NCBI GenBank assembly: GCA_020846535.1
Contig: JADLDR010000096.1
Coordinates: 1-48,546, forward strand
Reading direction: 5' to 3'
DNA: 48,546 nt
DNA from: Armatimonadota bacterium
GTDB lineage: Bacteria > Armatimonadota > JADLDR01
Of this stretch, positions 16,879 to 25,978 are shown one piece after another (the first letter of the stretch is position 1; each line of letters begins with the position of its first letter). A model generated the notes under the pieces. The model searched no databases and was not told the origin of the DNA. It worked only from the letters and a program-made list of their open reading frames with translations. Both the position numbers and the translations under genes were made by a program.

Positions 16879-19829
16879 GTCTTCAGGACCAAGTATGCCA
16901 ACGGCTGGAAGCTGGATCGTTCAAGGATAACCTGGGGCCTTTGTTTTATCAAACCCTCGGCTGGGGCGCGGGCCGCGGCCGGCCCCGCTCGATCCTGGTG
17001 GAAGGCCAGAAGCTGACGCTCAGCCCGCTGGCCGAACTCTCCGGGCTGCCGGTCCTGCACCTGGAGATGCCTGCGGGCGACAAGCTGCCGGGCGTGACCT
17101 ATCGGCGGGCCGTCTGGAAGGCGCTCTCCCCTACGGCGGTAGAGCATGTGCTGGTGTATACCACCGCCGACAGCAAGGCCCTTCAGGTCGTCTGGGCCCG
17201 CCGACTCGCCAGCGGGAAAACGGAGCTGAGGACGCTGCCCTATGTGGTGGGGCTGCCGGGCCGGACCACTATCGAGCGGCTCTCGGAACTGGCCTTCACG
17301 GTGCCCGAGCTGGGTATGTTCGGAGAGCCGCCGATCACCGCGGTCCTGGACAAGCTCAACCGGGCCTTCGATGTCGAAGCGGTCACCAAAGAGTTCTATC
17401 AGAACTATCATGAGATCTTCAAAGCGGCGGAGCAACAGATCACAGGGGAGTGTGAGGACAAGCGCCTCTTTACCCAGCGCCTCTTCAACCGGCTGATGTT
17501 CATTCATTTTCTCTCGCGCAAGGGATGGCTCAGCTACCATGGGAGTAAAGATTATCTGGCCGCCCTGTGGAACGACCACAAGGAGAACGACAGCTTTTAC
17601 GAGCATCATATGATCCCGCTGTTCTTCCAGGGCCTCAATAACCCGCAGGCTGCCCGGCTTCAGGATGAGGATCCGGATCTCTTTGACCGGATCGGCAGCG
17701 TCCCTTTCTTGAACGGCGGCCTGTTCGAGCAGATGCCGGATGACTGCCGGGGAGAGTGCGTGCCGGACGATGTATTTGACGCGGTGATCAACGATCTCTT
17801 CCTCAAATTCAATTTCACCGTAACGGAAAGCACCCCGCTCGATATCGAGGTGGCGGTGGATCCGGAGATGTTAGGGAAAGTGTTCGAGGAACTGGTGACG
17901 GGGCGACATGAGAGCGGGTCGTATTATACGCCCAAGCCCATCGTGTCCTTCATGTGCCGGGAGGCGTTGAAGGGGTATCTGGAGTCGGCAGCGCCCGGGG
18001 AAGAAAAAGAAGCTATCGAGCGGTTTGTGGAAGAACACGATCCGGACGGGCTGCATAACCCGGAAACGATCCTGGATGCGCTGCGTCGGGTGAAGGTGTG
18101 CGATCCGGCCTGCGGGAGCGGGGCCTACCTGCTGGGAATGCTGCATGAGCTGTTGGATCTGAGGACCAGCCTGTTCAATATCAAAAGACTGGATCCAATC
18201 TCGATGTATAACCGGAAGCTGGAGATCATCGAGAACAATCTTTACGGCGTGGATATGGACCTGTTTGCGGTCAATATCGCCCGGCTCCGGCTGTGGCTGT
18301 CGCTGGCGGTGGAGTTCGATGGGGATGTGCCGCCACCGCTGCCTAATCTGGATTTTAAGATCGAGCAGGGGGATAGCCTGTCAGCGCCGCGCCCAACCAT
18401 GGGCGAACAGATAGGGATGCGCGATATGCTGATCCAGCAGTTCCGGGAAGCCAAAGCCCGCTATCTGACGGCGCATCAGGAGGACAAGCAAAGGCTCAGG
18501 CAGGAGATCGATAGCCTTCGCGGTGAGATTGCAATGCTGAACCATGGGCAAGAGCGCATCGAAGGTTTTGATTGGGCGGTGGAGCTTTCGGAAGTTTTTG
18601 TGGAGGGTGGGTTTGATATCGTGGTGGCGAATCCGCCGTATGTGCGTCAGGAGTTGATCCGACATATCAAGCCAATACTGCAACTGGGGTATCCAGAGAT
18701 TTTTACTGGAACGGCAGATCTTTATTGCTACTTTTATGCACGAGCTTTGCATCTCTTACGCTCTGATGGGATGCTGGCGTTTATTTCTTCCAACAAATGG
18801 TTCCGCGCAAACTATGGGGCTAAGCTCAGAACCTATATGGCAGAACAGTGCCAAATCAAAAGCATCATGGATTTTGGTGAATTGCCGGTCTTTCAAACGG
18901 CTGCCACCTTCCCGATGGTTTTTATCGCACAGAAAGACGGATCGTCTAGCAGGACTATTTTTACCCAGGTTCGCTCCCTGGATGCCCCTTACCCTGATAT
19001 TCTGACGATTATGCGAGAGAGTGGGCAGTGCCTGCCAGCCGGTGCGGTGCGTGGCTCACAGTGGATCCTGGCAGATGCAGACGCCAAGATACGTTTGCGC
19101 CAGATGGAGAGAAGAGGTGTTCCACTGGGGGAGTATGTTCAGAGACAAATATACCGCGGTATTTTAACTGGCTTTAACACAGCATTTGTTCTAGATGGAG
19201 CCAAGCGGGCAGAATTAGTCAACCAAGATCCCAGGAGTGTTGAAATCATCAAACCGTTAGCTATCGGAGATTATATTCGGCGCTGGCGAACTGAAGATAA
19301 GGATAAATGGCTGATTGTGACTAAAATAGGCGTGCCCATCAACGATTATCCCGCTATTTTTGATCACCTCAAACAATGGCAACCCCAGCTTGAAAGAAGA
19401 GCAGATCAGGGCAACTATTGGTGGGAACTGCGAGCTTGTGCGCATTATGACGCTTTTGATAAACCTAAAATTGTATTTCCTGATATTGCCAAGGCATCAC
19501 GTTTTACATTCGATAAGGCAGGAAAGTATCTTGGAAACACCGCTTATGTGATACCGGTGGAAGATTATTATCTTCTTGGTGTTTTAAATTCCTTGTCTGT
19601 GTGGGAATATGCAACAGCTACTTTCTCTTGTTTGGGCGATCCAGCAAGAGGCGGTAGATTCCGATTTATTTATCAGTCCGTGTCGTTAATTCCTATTCCT
19701 GAGGCTTCTCAGTCGGATCGGGACGACATTTCGGCTTTAGTGCAAAGATGTCTCGCCGCCAAAGGAGTCGGCTGCGAAGCCTGGGAAGCGGAAATCAATG
19801 AGCGGGTGGCGGCGCTGTACGGGCTGTGA
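16875..19829 (+). CDS. Eco57I/TaqI-type adenine DNA methyltransferase
   Basis: A 984-residue gamma-class N6-adenine methyltransferase, probably the modification partner of the PLD-helicase. ATG 16875 lies in the ATGA overlap behind GAAGGA. Key motifs: SGSYYTPKPIV upstream of motif I, motif I DPACGSGAYLLG near residue 408, and catalytic motif IV NPPYVRQ near 585. The N-terminal 330 residues resemble the helical region of type IIG and PglX-like enzymes. I see no separate nuclease motif in this polypeptide. The C-terminal target-recognition region (about 18650-19740) is clearly more AT-rich than the first half, suggesting exchange of the specificity segment. Confidence 0.9.
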   Translation: MSLQDQVCQRLEAGSFKDNLGPLFYQTLGWGAGRGRPRSILVEGQKLTLSPLAELSGLPVLHLEMPAGDKLPGVTYRRAVWKALSPTAVEHVLVYTTADSKALQVVWARRLASGKTELRTLPYVVGLPGRTTIERLSELAFTVPELGMFGEPPITAVLDKLNRAFDVEAVTKEFYQNYHEIFKAAEQQITGECEDKRLFTQRLFNRLMFIHFLSRKGWLSYHGSKDYLAALWNDHKENDSFYEHHMIPLFFQGLNNPQAARLQDEDPDLFDRIGSVPFLNGGLFEQMPDDCRGECVPDDVFDAVINDLFLKFNFTVTESTPLDIEVAVDPEMLGKVFEELVTGRHESGSYYTPKPIVSFMCREALKGYLESAAPGEEKEAIERFVEEHDPDGLHNPETILDALRRVKVCDPACGSGAYLLGMLHELLDLRTSLFNIKRLDPISMYNRKLEIIENNLYGVDMDLFAVNIARLRLWLSLAVEFDGDVPPPLPNLDFKIEQGDSLSAPRPTMGEQIGMRDMLIQQFREAKARYLTAHQEDKQRLRQEIDSLRGEIAMLNHGQERIEGFDWAVELSEVFVEGGFDIVVANPPYVRQELIRHIKPILQLGYPEIFTGTADLYCYFYARALHLLRSDGMLAFISSNKWFRANYGAKLRTYMAEQCQIKSIMDFGELPVFQTAATFPMVFIAQKDGSSSRTIFTQVRSLDAPYPDILTIMRESGQCLPAGAVRGSQWILADADAKIRLRQMERRGVPLGEYVQRQIYRGILTGFNTAFVLDGAKRAELVNQDPRSVEIIKPLAIGDYIRRWRTEDKDKWLIVTKIGVPINDYPAIFDHLKQWQPQLERRADQGNYWWELRACAHYDAFDKPKIVFPDIAKASRFTFDKAGKYLGNTAYVIPVEDYYLLGVLNSLSVWEYATATFSCLGDPARGGRFRFIYQSVSLIPIPEASQSDRDDISALVQRCLAAKGVGCEAWEAEINERVAALYGL

Positions 19830-19921
19830 GGTTATCATGGAAGTGAGGGAGATCTATGGGGGAGTGATCTGAATTTCGAGTTGGCGAAAACAAAGGCGCT
19901 AATCATTGCCGAAAGCTTGAT

Positions 19922-20404
19922 ATGGTCTCCCACGTCGCCCATCTGGATACCGCCATGAACATCATACGCGCAGGAAAAATCAAGGCAGGTCTTGTGTATG
20001 ATCAAAGCAAGCTCAACACGGAGCGTATCCATGTGGCGTGGCTCTCCCCGAACTTCTGGAACCATGGATTTCGCTATGGCAATGTCGCTTTTGAATACGA
20101 TTGGAAGAGTTTATTAGAGGGAAAGCGAGCTTACTGGGTAGAAGCAATCCGTAGCTACCGCCCCCCAGCCTGCCGTATTCTTTTAACAGGCGAAAACTTC
20201 GACAGTATTTTGGCACCATATAATCCGTCCGATAAGAATGGGCCGTGGTGGCACGATTCATCAGAGGATCAGCACTTCTGGGATGGCGATTTTTGTCTGG
20301 AGTTGATGATCGACCATGATCTGACTGTCGACCAAGCGCAGGAGGTTAAGTTTGTAGCCCATCATGGGGGAAACCCGTCATTGCTGCAGCCAGCCGCAAA
20401 GTAG
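19922..20404 (+). CDS. DUF4433/ADP-ribosyltransferase-like protein, 3' end replaced by transposon
   Basis: A 160-residue product 92 bases after the methyltransferase. The start of the fold (VSHVAHLDTAMNIIRAGKI, VYDQSKLNTERIHVAWLSPN, then RYGNVAFEYDW and YWVEAI) resembles the small ART-like families related to DUF4433/DarT, in which a His near the start and a Tyr and Glu further on hold NAD. The last 13 codons, from GGNPSLLQPAAK to the stop, lie inside the transposon inverted repeat, so the natural C-terminus is lost. The true start is uncertain because no good ribosome site precedes ATG 19922. The assignment is tentative; it may be a third, damaged component of the helicase-methyltransferase operon. 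Confidence 0.5.
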   Translation: MVSHVAHLDTAMNIIRAGKIKAGLVYDQSKLNTERIHVAWLSPNFWNHGFRYGNVAFEYDWKSLLEGKRAYWVEAIRSYRPPACRILLTGENFDSILAPYNPSDKNGPWWHDSSEDQHFWDGDFCLELMIDHDLTVDQAQEVKFVAHHGGNPSLLQPAAK

Positions 20405-20405
20405 C
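20366..20405 (+). repeat. Left terminal inverted repeat of the Tn3-family element
   Basis: It begins GGGGGAAACCCGTCATTGC and ends CCGCAAAGTAGC. It is the exact reverse complement of 24537-24576 over 40 bases. It also codes the last residues and stop of the truncated ART-like gene. Confidence 0.95.
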
Positions 20406-20479
20406 GGGAGTGGAAACGATCCCGCATTTGTTTTTCCTCAGAGTTATCTGACTCTGCTTCTCTCCCCCAAATAAGCTCT

Positions 20480-20567
20480 ATTATCTTGGAGGAATTCCCG
20501 GTTCTCTGTCGAATTTAAAATGGTGCCCGGACACTGTTGGGAAGGGCAAATCTTAGATTATCTTGGA
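20480..20567 (+). other. Candidate TnpI recombination (resolution) site
   Basis: ATTATCTTGGA occurs at 20480-20490 and again at 20557-20567, just before the recombinase gene. A small palindrome, CAGAGT/ACTCTG, lies at about 20440. Tn4430-type elements place their cointegrate-resolution site, with repeated TnpI-binding motifs, at this position. The core crossover sequence cannot be defined by eye. Confidence 0.45.
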
Positions 20568-20578
20568 CAAACGCCCGG

Positions 20579-21484
20579 ATGACCCTCCAGGAACTGGCAG
20601 AAGATTTCCTCGCCGCCAATCAGCATCGTCTCTCTTCCAATACCCTGCGCGCTTACGGCTACGACCTGGGACTACTGGAACGGGAATTCCCTGATATGCG
20701 TGCTGAGGCAGTGACCGTCGTCCACTTGCGCGCCTTCCTCCAGGCAACCGCAGAATTGGCGCCCTCCACCCTGGCGCGGCGGCAGGCGACGCTGCGTTCC
20801 TGTTTCGCCTGGGCCTACAAAAACGATCTGCTGCCTGCTGACCCAACGGTCAAACTCGAACCTGTACGTCTGCCCGAGCGCAATCCGCGTCCGCTGACAG
20901 AAGCGCAGGTGGAAGCCATCCTCGCTGCTATTCCGACAACGCAAAAGCGTAACCGGCTCCTCCTCTCCTTATTATATGAGACCGGCATACGCGTGGGCGA
21001 AGCGTTGGGGATCCTCATTTCTCATGTCCACCTCAACGACAGGGACGGCGGTTACATCCGGGTTGTCGGCAAAGGCGACTGCGAGCGTATCGTCCCGCTC
21101 ATTGACGCGCCGCGCACGGTCCGCCTGCTGCGCGAGATGCTCAAAACACTCTCGACGGTCGGCCCCCTTTTCCGGGGCGACTCCCGCAAAGGGGGCAGCG
21201 CTGCAGAAGCGCTGGACTATACAACCCTGTACTACCACTTTGAGCGCACTCTGGAGAGCGCCCGGCAGAAGAAGCCGGCGATCTTCCCACCCGAGCCGGA
21301 ACCCATCACCATCCATCGTCTGCGTCACACTTACGCCACTCAGAAACTGCGCGACGGCGTTCCGCTCCCTTCTGTCCGTAAACTGCTGGGCCACAAGAAT
21401 CTCCAGACCACCCTGCGCTATGCGGAGATCGATCTGGAAACCATCAAGCAGCAGTTGGTCGAGGCGCGCAAACGCCGACGCTGA
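20579..21484 (+). CDS. tnpI: Tyrosine recombinase of the Tn3-family element (TnpI-like)
   Basis: A 301-residue site-specific recombinase that would resolve transposition cointegrates. It has an N-terminal SAM-like core-binding domain (LAEDFLAANQHRLSSNTLRAY) and a complete catalytic domain: Arg in YETGIRVGEAL, HRLRHTYAT (HxxR), LLGHKNLQTTLRY with the second His, and the nucleophile Tyr in RYAEID. I take ATG 20579 as the start; an in-frame TTG at 20537 is the alternative, but it would overlap the candidate resolution site. It precedes tnpA by 44 bases. Confidence 0.9.
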   Translation: MTLQELAEDFLAANQHRLSSNTLRAYGYDLGLLEREFPDMRAEAVTVVHLRAFLQATAELAPSTLARRQATLRSCFAWAYKNDLLPADPTVKLEPVRLPERNPRPLTEAQVEAILAAIPTTQKRNRLLLSLLYETGIRVGEALGILISHVHLNDRDGGYIRVVGKGDCERIVPLIDAPRTVRLLREMLKTLSTVGPLFRGDSRKGGSAAEALDYTTLYYHFERTLESARQKKPAIFPPEPEPITIHRLRHTYATQKLRDGVPLPSVRKLLGHKNLQTTLRYAEIDLETIKQQLVEARKRRR

Positions 21485-21528
21485 ACCGGTTCCATTCCCT
21501 CCCTTGACGCTTTCTTTCAGGAGAACCC

Positions 21529-24519
21529 ATGAAACGTCTCTGGAACGACGAAGACCTCGTCGCGCACTTCACCCTGCTTCCCCAGGACCGTCAGTTGCTA
21601 CAAAATAAGACCGAAGCCACCCGCCTGGGCTTTGCGGTCATGCTCAAGTGTTTCCAACAGGAAGGACGCTTTCCGGCCAGGCACGAAATCCCCTTCGCCG
21701 TTATCCGCCACATTGCCGACCAGATCGAACTGCACCCAGAATTGTTCGTGCACTATCCCACCCAGGGGCGAACGGCAGAATATCATCGCGCCCAGATCCG
21801 AGAAGCGCTGGGCTTCCGCCCCAGCACGGAAGCGGATAGCGAAGCCATCCTCCGCTGGATGGACACACATATTCTGCCCCAGGAGCGCGACCCCGAAACC
21901 TTGACCGAGATTTTCTACACCCGCTGCCGCGCGCTTCGCCTCGAGCCGCCCGCTCCCAAACGTCTCTCCCGCTGGATACAATCGGCGCTTCGCTTACACG
22001 AAGAGACTTTTTGCTCCACGGTCTTACAGAGGCTTTCTCCTGCGATGCGCTCCGCTCTGGAAGCGCTCCTGCGTCCTCCCACCGACGAGGAGATGTCTCT
22101 GGACGCTTCCGAGGAGGACATCGAGGAACCGGAAGCGGACGCAATATCCGGACAGGCATGGCTCTATCGCCTGAAAGCCGGTCCCGGCGAGATGACGGTC
22201 AAAACGGTCTTGAAGGAGATCGCCAAACTCCAACGCCTGCGGGCGCTGGAACTTCCTGCCGGTCTCTTCACGACGGTCCCACCGAAAATCCTGCAACGCT
22301 ATCGCCAGCGTGTGAACGCGGAAGAAGCGCGCGATGTACGCCGTCATCCGGAAGCCTTGCGACTGACGCTGCTGGCGGTCTGGTGTCATCTGCGGATTCA
22401 GGAGATTACGGATGGGCTGCTCGATCTCTTGAATGAGATGGTCCATACCATCGATACCCGCGCCGAGCGCAAAGTTCAGAGGGAGATGGTCAAAGACTTC
22501 AAGCGGGTCGTCGGCAAAAACGCACTCCTCTTCCAGATCGCGAGAGCCTCCCTCCAAGCGCCGGAGGGCAAAGTGCGGGAGGTGGTCTATCCCATCGCCG
22601 ACGAGCAGACCCTCAAGGACCTGGTTGCCGAATGGGAAGCCTCAGCCAACTACGACCGACAGGTGCAGCAATCGCTCCGGAACTCCTACAGCCACCACTA
22701 CCGACGCATGGTGCCTCATATTCTCGAAGCGCTCTCTTTTCACTCCAACAATGCCCTCCATCGTCCGGTGCTGGAAGCGTTGGAACTGCTCAAACAACAT
22801 ATCGAACGCAAGAGCCGCTATTTTCCCCTCAAGACTCGTGTTCTCATCAAGGATGTCGTCAAGCCTTCCGACCGCAACGCCGTTGTTGAGATCGATGCGA
22901 AAGGGCGGGAGCGCGTTCACCGGATCCCCTATGAGGTCTGCGTTCTCAAAGCACTGCGCGAGAAACTGCGCTGCCGGGAGATATGGACCGAAGGCGCGGC
23001 GCGTTTCCGCAAACCGGACGACGACTTGCCTGCCAACTTCGAGGCGGAGCGCACCGTCCATTACCAGGCGCTGGCTCTGCCCGAAGACGGGGAGGAGTTC
23101 CTTGCCAGAACGCAACGCGAACTCACCCAGGAATTGCAGGCCCTCGACAAAGCGATGCCCAAGAACCCGGCGGTCAAGTTCCTGGAGAGGGAGAAAGGAC
23201 GCCTCTGTCTCACGCCGCTCGCCGCGCTTCCCGATCCGCCTCACCTGGACGCCTTGAAAGCGGAGGTGAACCGACGCTGGCCGCTCACCAGTCTGCTGGA
23301 TATGCTCAAAGAGACCGACTTGCGCGTGGGGTTCACCGAAGCCTTCAAAAGCCCGACCCCCTGGGAGAAACTCGACCGCGAGACCTTACAGAGGCGTCTG
23401 CTCCTCTGCCTCTATGGTCTGGGAACCAACGCTGGCATCAAGAGCATGTGCGCCGGAGAGCATGGAGAGAGTTACAAAGACCTGCTCTACGTCCACCGGC
23501 GCTACATCACCAACGACCATCTCCGAAACGCCATTACCCAGGTCGTCAACGCCATTCTGCGCGTGCGGCATCCCGACATCTGGGGCGAAGGGACGACCGC
23601 ATGCGCCTCCGATTCCAAACAGTTCGGTTCCTGGGACCAGAACCTGATGACCGAATGGCACATCCGCTATCGCGGTCCCGGCGTGATGATCTACTGGCAT
23701 GTGGAGAAGAAATCCGCGTGCATCTACTCTCAGCTCAAGCGGTGTTCCTCCTCCGAAGTGGCCTCCATGATCCAGGGGCTGCTGCGACACAACACCGAGA
23801 TGAATGTGGCGAAGAACTATGTCGACACGCATGGACAGAGCGAGGTGGCGTTTGCCTTCTGTTCTTTGCTGGGTTTTGAACTCCTGCCTCGCCTCAAAGG
23901 GCTGCATCGTCAGAAACTGGCCCGTCCGGAGAGTGGCAAACCGGAGGACTATCCCCACCTCCAACCGGTTCTCGCCAAGCCCATTGACTGGGAACTCATT
24001 CGCCGACAATACGATGAGATGGTCAAGTACGCCACGGCGCTCCGCCTGGGTACCACCGATGCGGAAACGATCCTGCGCCGCTTCACCCGAAACAATGTCC
24101 AACATCCCACCTACAAAGCACTGGCGGAGTGGGGACGCGCCCGCAAGACGATCTTTCTGTGCCGGTATTTGCGTTCGGAGGCGCTGCGTCGCGAAATCCA
24201 GCAAGGGCTCAACGTCGTGGAGAACTGGAACAGCGCCAACAGCTTTATCCTCTATGGGAAAGGCGGTGAGCTCGCCAGCAACAGCCCGGAAGATCAGGAG
24301 CGCACGATGCTGTGCCTGCATCTCTTGCAAAACAGCATGGCCTACATCAATACCCTCATGCTCCAGCAGATCCTCGCTGAGCCGGAGTGGCGCAACCGTC
24401 TGCAAGCGGAGGACCGACGCGCGTTGACGCCGTTGTTCTATCTACATGTGCATCCCTACGGTTGGTTCGATCTGGATTTGACGAAACGTCTCCCCCTTGA
24501 ACTCCCGATGGCAGCATGA
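21529..24519 (+). CDS. tnpA: Tn3-family transposase
   Basis: A 996-residue DDE transposase of typical Tn3-family length. It starts after CAGGAGAACCC. Family segments are intact: [14 protein letters not shown] with the first catalytic Asp, [20 protein letters not shown] with the second, and [20 protein letters not shown] with the Glu, followed by [20 protein letters not shown]. It acts on the 40-bp inverted repeats to make cointegrates, which the neighbouring recombinase resolves. No frameshift or internal stop is seen, so the element is probably active. Confidence 0.95.
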   Translation: MKRLWNDEDLVAHFTLLPQDRQLLQNKTEATRLGFAVMLKCFQQEGRFPARHEIPFAVIRHIADQIELHPELFVHYPTQGRTAEYHRAQIREALGFRPSTEADSEAILRWMDTHILPQERDPETLTEIFYTRCRALRLEPPAPKRLSRWIQSALRLHEETFCSTVLQRLSPAMRSALEALLRPPTDEEMSLDASEEDIEEPEADAISGQAWLYRLKAGPGEMTVKTVLKEIAKLQRLRALELPAGLFTTVPPKILQRYRQRVNAEEARDVRRHPEALRLTLLAVWCHLRIQEITDGLLDLLNEMVHTIDTRAERKVQREMVKDFKRVVGKNALLFQIARASLQAPEGKVREVVYPIADEQTLKDLVAEWEASANYDRQVQQSLRNSYSHHYRRMVPHILEALSFHSNNALHRPVLEALELLKQHIERKSRYFPLKTRVLIKDVVKPSDRNAVVEIDAKGRERVHRIPYEVCVLKALREKLRCREIWTEGAARFRKPDDDLPANFEAERTVHYQALALPEDGEEFLARTQRELTQELQALDKAMPKNPAVKFLEREKGRLCLTPLAALPDPPHLDALKAEVNRRWPLTSLLDMLKETDLRVGFTEAFKSPTPWEKLDRETLQRRLLLCLYGLGTNAGIKSMCAGEHGESYKDLLYVHRRYITNDHLRNAITQVVNAILRVRHPDIWGEGTTACASDSKQFGSWDQNLMTEWHIRYRGPGVMIYWHVEKKSACIYSQLKRCSSSEVASMIQGLLRHNTEMNVAKNYVDTHGQSEVAFAFCSLLGFELLPRLKGLHRQKLARPESGKPEDYPHLQPVLAKPIDWELIRRQYDEMVKYATALRLGTTDAETILRRFTRNNVQHPTYKALAEWGRARKTIFLCRYLRSEALRREIQQGLNVVENWNSANSFILYGKGGELASNSPEDQERTMLCLHLLQNSMAYINTLMLQQILAEPEWRNRLQAEDRRALTPLFYLHVHPYGWFDLDLTKRLPLELPMAA

Positions 24520-24536
24520 AACCTGATGGTAACCGG

Positions 24537-24576
24537 GCTACTTTGCGGCTGGCTGCAGCAATGACGGGTTTCCCCC
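24537..24576 (-). repeat. Right terminal inverted repeat of the Tn3-family element
   Basis: It begins GCTACTTTGCGG and ends GGGTTTCCCCC, the exact reverse complement of the left repeat. On the minus strand it enters the reading frame of the truncated CoiA-like gene just after ENTPYM. Confidence 0.95.
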
Positions 24577-24845
24577 ATATAAGGCGTATTCTCTTCCAGG
24601 CAGCGGGTGTAAACGGCATAAAAGGTTTTCTTAGCCAGCCGGTGCAGATAGGTCTCTTCATTGCAGTCGAGGCTTACTTTGTGAGCAAAGTGCTTCTCCC
24701 GCTTCTCGCCCTTGGTCTTGGCGATCAGCATTTGATCGCAAGCAATACATATGAATGGCCCTGCCTTTTCGCTGCCTTTTTGGGGAAGCGAAAAAACATC
24801 GATAATCTCCTCATTCTGATTGTACGCATAGCGATATTGAGGCAT
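24577..24845 (-). pseudogene. CoiA-like protein, 3' end cut off by the transposon
   Basis: The first 89 codons remain. They read MPQYRYAYNQNEEIIDVFSL, then GPFICIACDQMLIAKTKGEK and REKHFAHK, followed by YLHRLAKKTFYAVYTRCLEE. The CxxC pair with a following HFAH is the N-terminal zinc module of CoiA-like and related nuclease-family proteins. The PD-(D/E)XK domain that should follow is missing because the transposon end begins at 24576; the frame then runs into transposon sequence to about 24456. It is divergent from the dead helicase fragment at 25018, so the two once formed a divergent pair. Confidence 0.65.
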
Positions 24846-24945
24846 GATGGCTTCACGGCGGTCTTGATAATATAGCCCTGTTCCTCCGTTCCTCGTAACA
24901 TCTACCTCTCTATTATCGGCAAATCTCTTCATAATATCAAGGAGC

Positions 24946-25187
24946 GATGGCAGGAATCCGTCCACACACGCGGAATCTAACGATCATTCAGTCCATGTTA
25001 CGAGGAATCCTAGGCCCATGCCCACCATCTATGACAATATCGAAACACCCCTCTTACCCATCCTCCGGCAAACTCTGACCCATTCCTACCGGGCCGATAT
25101 CTGTGTCGGCTATTTCAACCTGCCGGGCTAGGCCTTCATCCGGGATTTCATCGGGCATTTCGACAGCTTGGACAACGGGCGGGGTTG
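24946..25187 (+). repeat. Second copy of the duplicated promoter/5' helicase segment
   Basis: Matches 13375-13615 across the upstream block (GGCAGGAATCCG and GGAATCCTAG before ATG) and the first coding bases, with many substitutions and one short deletion near the end. Confidence 0.85.
25018..25187 (+). pseudogene. Dead 5' fragment of a second PLD-helicase gene
   Basis: The ATG at 25018 opens [20 protein letters not shown] and [15 protein letters not shown], then TAG at 25129. The reading continues in the same frame as AFIRDFIGHFDSLDNGRG. It is clearly homologous to the first 55 residues of the intact helicase at 13441. Homology ends near 25187, shortly before the protease gene. The rest of this second operon has been deleted. 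Confidence 0.88.
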
Positions 25188-25243
25188 ATGCTCATCGAGA
25201 CAGATTATGGTAGACAAGATATAGGCATAGCAGCGTTTCAGTA

Positions 25244-25948
25244 CTAGAGTTCCTTCAGGCCATTGACGAGAATCTCAGGCCCAATTGCTATATATTCTCC
25301 AGTAAATTCTCCGTACTGAATTAGCATACCACAGTAAACGATTTTACGATTGTGGTTAATCCCATAAAGAGGTGTGCCGCTCATGCCTTTTGGGTCCATA
25401 TTGTCTGGAATCGGTGTCTTCATCCGAATGGAATAGCATAAATCGAAGGGTGCTTTAGCTACACCTAAACACCCATTTGTCATGTATGCTTGATATGAGA
25501 TTTTCTTTAGGTCATAGTCTATTTTCTGCATCGGGGCAGGGTATCCACGGAGAACAAAATCAATAATGTCATTGCTTTCGGGGGGTCGGGCGTTATCAGG
25601 GTTAGCCAGATCAAGAGCAGCAACTTTATCCATTTCGCCCTGAGAGTGGTGACTTTGTGAGACTCTAAGTGCAATATGATCGTAGTGTTCATCATCCATA
25701 GCATGTTCTGCCTTGAATCTTGCACACCGGTCGAAAGCGAAGAAGTCAGTTGGATCATCGGGCCTTGGATAACATGTTTGCTCAGGTTTAAGTTCATACT
25801 TACTGTAGCAGTGGAAAGCCGATACAATATAAAGAGATCCATTGTACTTCACAGGATAGCATGTACCCACAAGTCCATATGGAAATTCCTCAAGTGAAGT
25901 TTCAAAAAGGATTGGCTTCGTTGTGTTTATTATATCTTGTCCTGTCAT
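25244..25948 (-). CDS. Trypsin-like serine protease
   Basis: A 234-residue chymotrypsin-fold protease without signal peptide, so it acts in the cytoplasm. The triad can be read: His in IVSAFHCYS near residue 46, Asp in EHYDHIALRV near 91, and Ser in DPKGMSGTPLYG near 191 (GxSG). It begins 30 bases after the Mod stop codon on the same strand, with AAGAAG before ATG, so it is probably the last gene of the type III-like operon. Cytoplasmic trypsin-like proteases occur as effectors in several antiphage systems. That role is inferred from location only. It is more AT-rich than mod and res. Confidence 0.75.
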   Translation of the reverse strand: MTGQDIINTTKPILFETSLEEFPYGLVGTCYPVKYNGSLYIVSAFHCYSKYELKPEQTCYPRPDDPTDFFAFDRCARFKAEHAMDDEHYDHIALRVSQSHHSQGEMDKVAALDLANPDNARPPESNDIIDFVLRGYPAPMQKIDYDLKKISYQAYMTNGCLGVAKAPFDLCYSIRMKTPIPDNMDPKGMSGTPLYGINHNRKIVYCGMLIQYGEFTGEYIAIGPEILVNGLKEL

Positions 25949-25978
25949 CTTCTTCTTTCGTGATTATTGCCAAATCTA

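Larger units (their letters stand above)
20366..24576 (+). mobile_element. Tn3-family transposon with tyrosine recombinase (Tn4430-like organisation)
   Basis: A complete 4.2-kb element bounded by perfect 40-bp inverted repeats that start GGGGG. It contains a tyrosine recombinase gene and a 996-codon transposase in the same orientation, and no passenger gene. TnpI-type recombinase plus TnpA matches the Tn4430 subgroup rather than serine-resolvase Tn3 elements. The bases flanking the two ends (ATCAT and ATATA) are not a 5-bp target duplication, and each end sits in a different truncated gene. This points to an associated deletion or recombination rather than simple insertion. Confidence 0.92.

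Noticed and set aside
13441..19829. Assignment as DISARM
   Set aside because: The characteristic drmA and drmB genes are absent, and PLD and helicase are one polypeptide here.
23386..24405. Open frame (339 codons) antisense to tnpA
   Set aside because: It lies opposite the conserved transposase catalytic region and shows no family resemblance.
20361..24581. A 5-bp target duplication for the Tn3-family element
   Set aside because: Flanks ATCAT and ATATA differ, and shifting the boundary by one base does not make them equal.
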